DNA of 13,718 bases from Anaerolineae bacterium. Lineage in GTDB: Bacteria > Chloroflexota > Anaerolineae > B4-G1. Numbering within the stretch: the first letter of the stretch is position 1; the number at the start of each line of letters is the position of its first letter. Of this stretch, positions 13,434-13,718 are shown piece after piece. Under the pieces are notes generated by a model, which worked only from the letters and a program-made list of their open reading frames with translations, had not been told where the DNA came from and ran no database searches. The position numbers and the translations under genes were made by a program. Location of the stretch: assembly GCA_030612585.1 (NCBI GenBank), contig JAUWNP010000116.1, positions 1-13,718 of the forward strand, read 5' to 3'.

Positions 13434-13718
13434 ATGAAAAACACACGAGTCCGTACTTACTCCGCCCACATCGCCAGCGTTATCATCTGCGCTCTGCTGG
13501 TCCTCGTCTCCCTGCCATCGCCGGCCCGAACCGCGCTGGCGGACCTGCCGCCCCGGTTCACGCCCACACCCGCACCCGCACCTCCGCCGGCCCAACCCGC
13601 GCCCCAGTCCGCGCTCGCCGGAGCACAGATCCAACTGCGCGCCCAGTTCAGCCAGGACTGGCCCGCGACCGGCATACCCTGGCAGGAACTGTGGACCGTC
13701 GTGCAGTGGCAGGATGAG
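13434..13718 (+). CDS. secreted protein with Pro-rich linker and ELWTV/QW domain, 3' end beyond window
   Basis: The gene begins at ATG 13434, with AAGGAG 10 nt upstream, and remains open for 95 codons to the window edge. Residues 1-36 form a signal peptide (basic start, hydrophobic HIASVIICALLVLVSL, cleavage near ALA). Residues 38-57 are a Pro/Ala-rich linker (PPRFTPTPAPAPPPAQPAP), and the mature domain starts with IQLRAQF. The last residues, WQELWTVVQWQDE, match the fragment at 8616-8717, which shows how such a protein continues (DWRDVTGWQGTLDEV). It follows the large surface protein by 85 nt on the same strand and may be co-expressed with it. The family is not named and the function is unknown. 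Confidence 0.85.
   Translation, partial: MKNTRVRTYSAHIASVIICALLVLVSLPSPARTALADLPPRFTPTPAPAPPPAQPAPQSALAGAQIQLRAQFSQDWPATGIPWQELWTVVQWQDE

Overview
The window looks like a high-GC member of the Chloroflexota (Anaerolineae-like), probably anaerobic. The pointers are a bacterial-type Wood-Ljungdahl cluster, a very long secreted protein with the YLPLVV motif and FG-GAP/PKD/DUF11 modules often seen in that phylum, and many intergenic palindromic repeats. This placement is inference from protein style, not from a marker gene.

Positions 1-7772 form one minus-strand unit, read right to left: a degenerate receiver fused to DUF166 (6484-7689), formate-tetrahydrofolate ligase fhs (4573-6465), a small heavy-metal-associated-fold protein without its CxxC (4135-4470), carbon monoxide dehydrogenase cooS/acsA (2086-4122) and acetyl-CoA synthase acsB (start at 2093, cut by the window edge). 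Most junctions are tight (18, 102, 12 and -8 nt). Fhs activates formate on the methyl branch. CooS makes CO from CO2, and AcsB joins CO, a methyl group and CoA into acetyl-CoA. A candidate promoter (7744-7772) lies before the first gene, and a 14-bp hairpin overlaps its -35 box.

Positions 7817-8509 encode an intact NarL/LuxR-type response regulator on the minus strand, apparently transcribed leaderless from a promoter touching its start codon. No histidine kinase is present in the window.

Positions 8510-10501 are a scrap-yard between the metabolic half and the surface-protein half. They hold a fragment of a secreted-protein gene (8616-8717); an AbrB-like antitoxin and PIN toxin pair (9647 down to 8743) in which the toxin is broken by a ~110-bp MITE-like insertion; and a decayed, internally deleted second copy of the response regulator (9728-9908) whose promoter is still identical to that of the intact copy. 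The insertion has terminal inverted repeats, a target duplication and, inside, two opposed REP-like hairpins with GTAG heads. About 500 nt of gene-free DNA with several palindromic repeats follows.

Positions 10502-13348 encode a 948-residue secreted modular protein (Big_5-like, FG-GAP-like, choice-of-anchor-L-like, DUF11, two PKD, CARDB-like). It is followed by a strong hairpin and the start of a second secreted protein (13434 to window end), whose ELWTV/QW motif matches the fragment at 8616-8717.

The most interesting items are the MITE/REP composite in the toxin gene, the degenerate receiver-DUF166 fusion heading the Wood-Ljungdahl operon, the Cys-less HMA-like protein beside CODH, and the duplicated regulator-promoter module.
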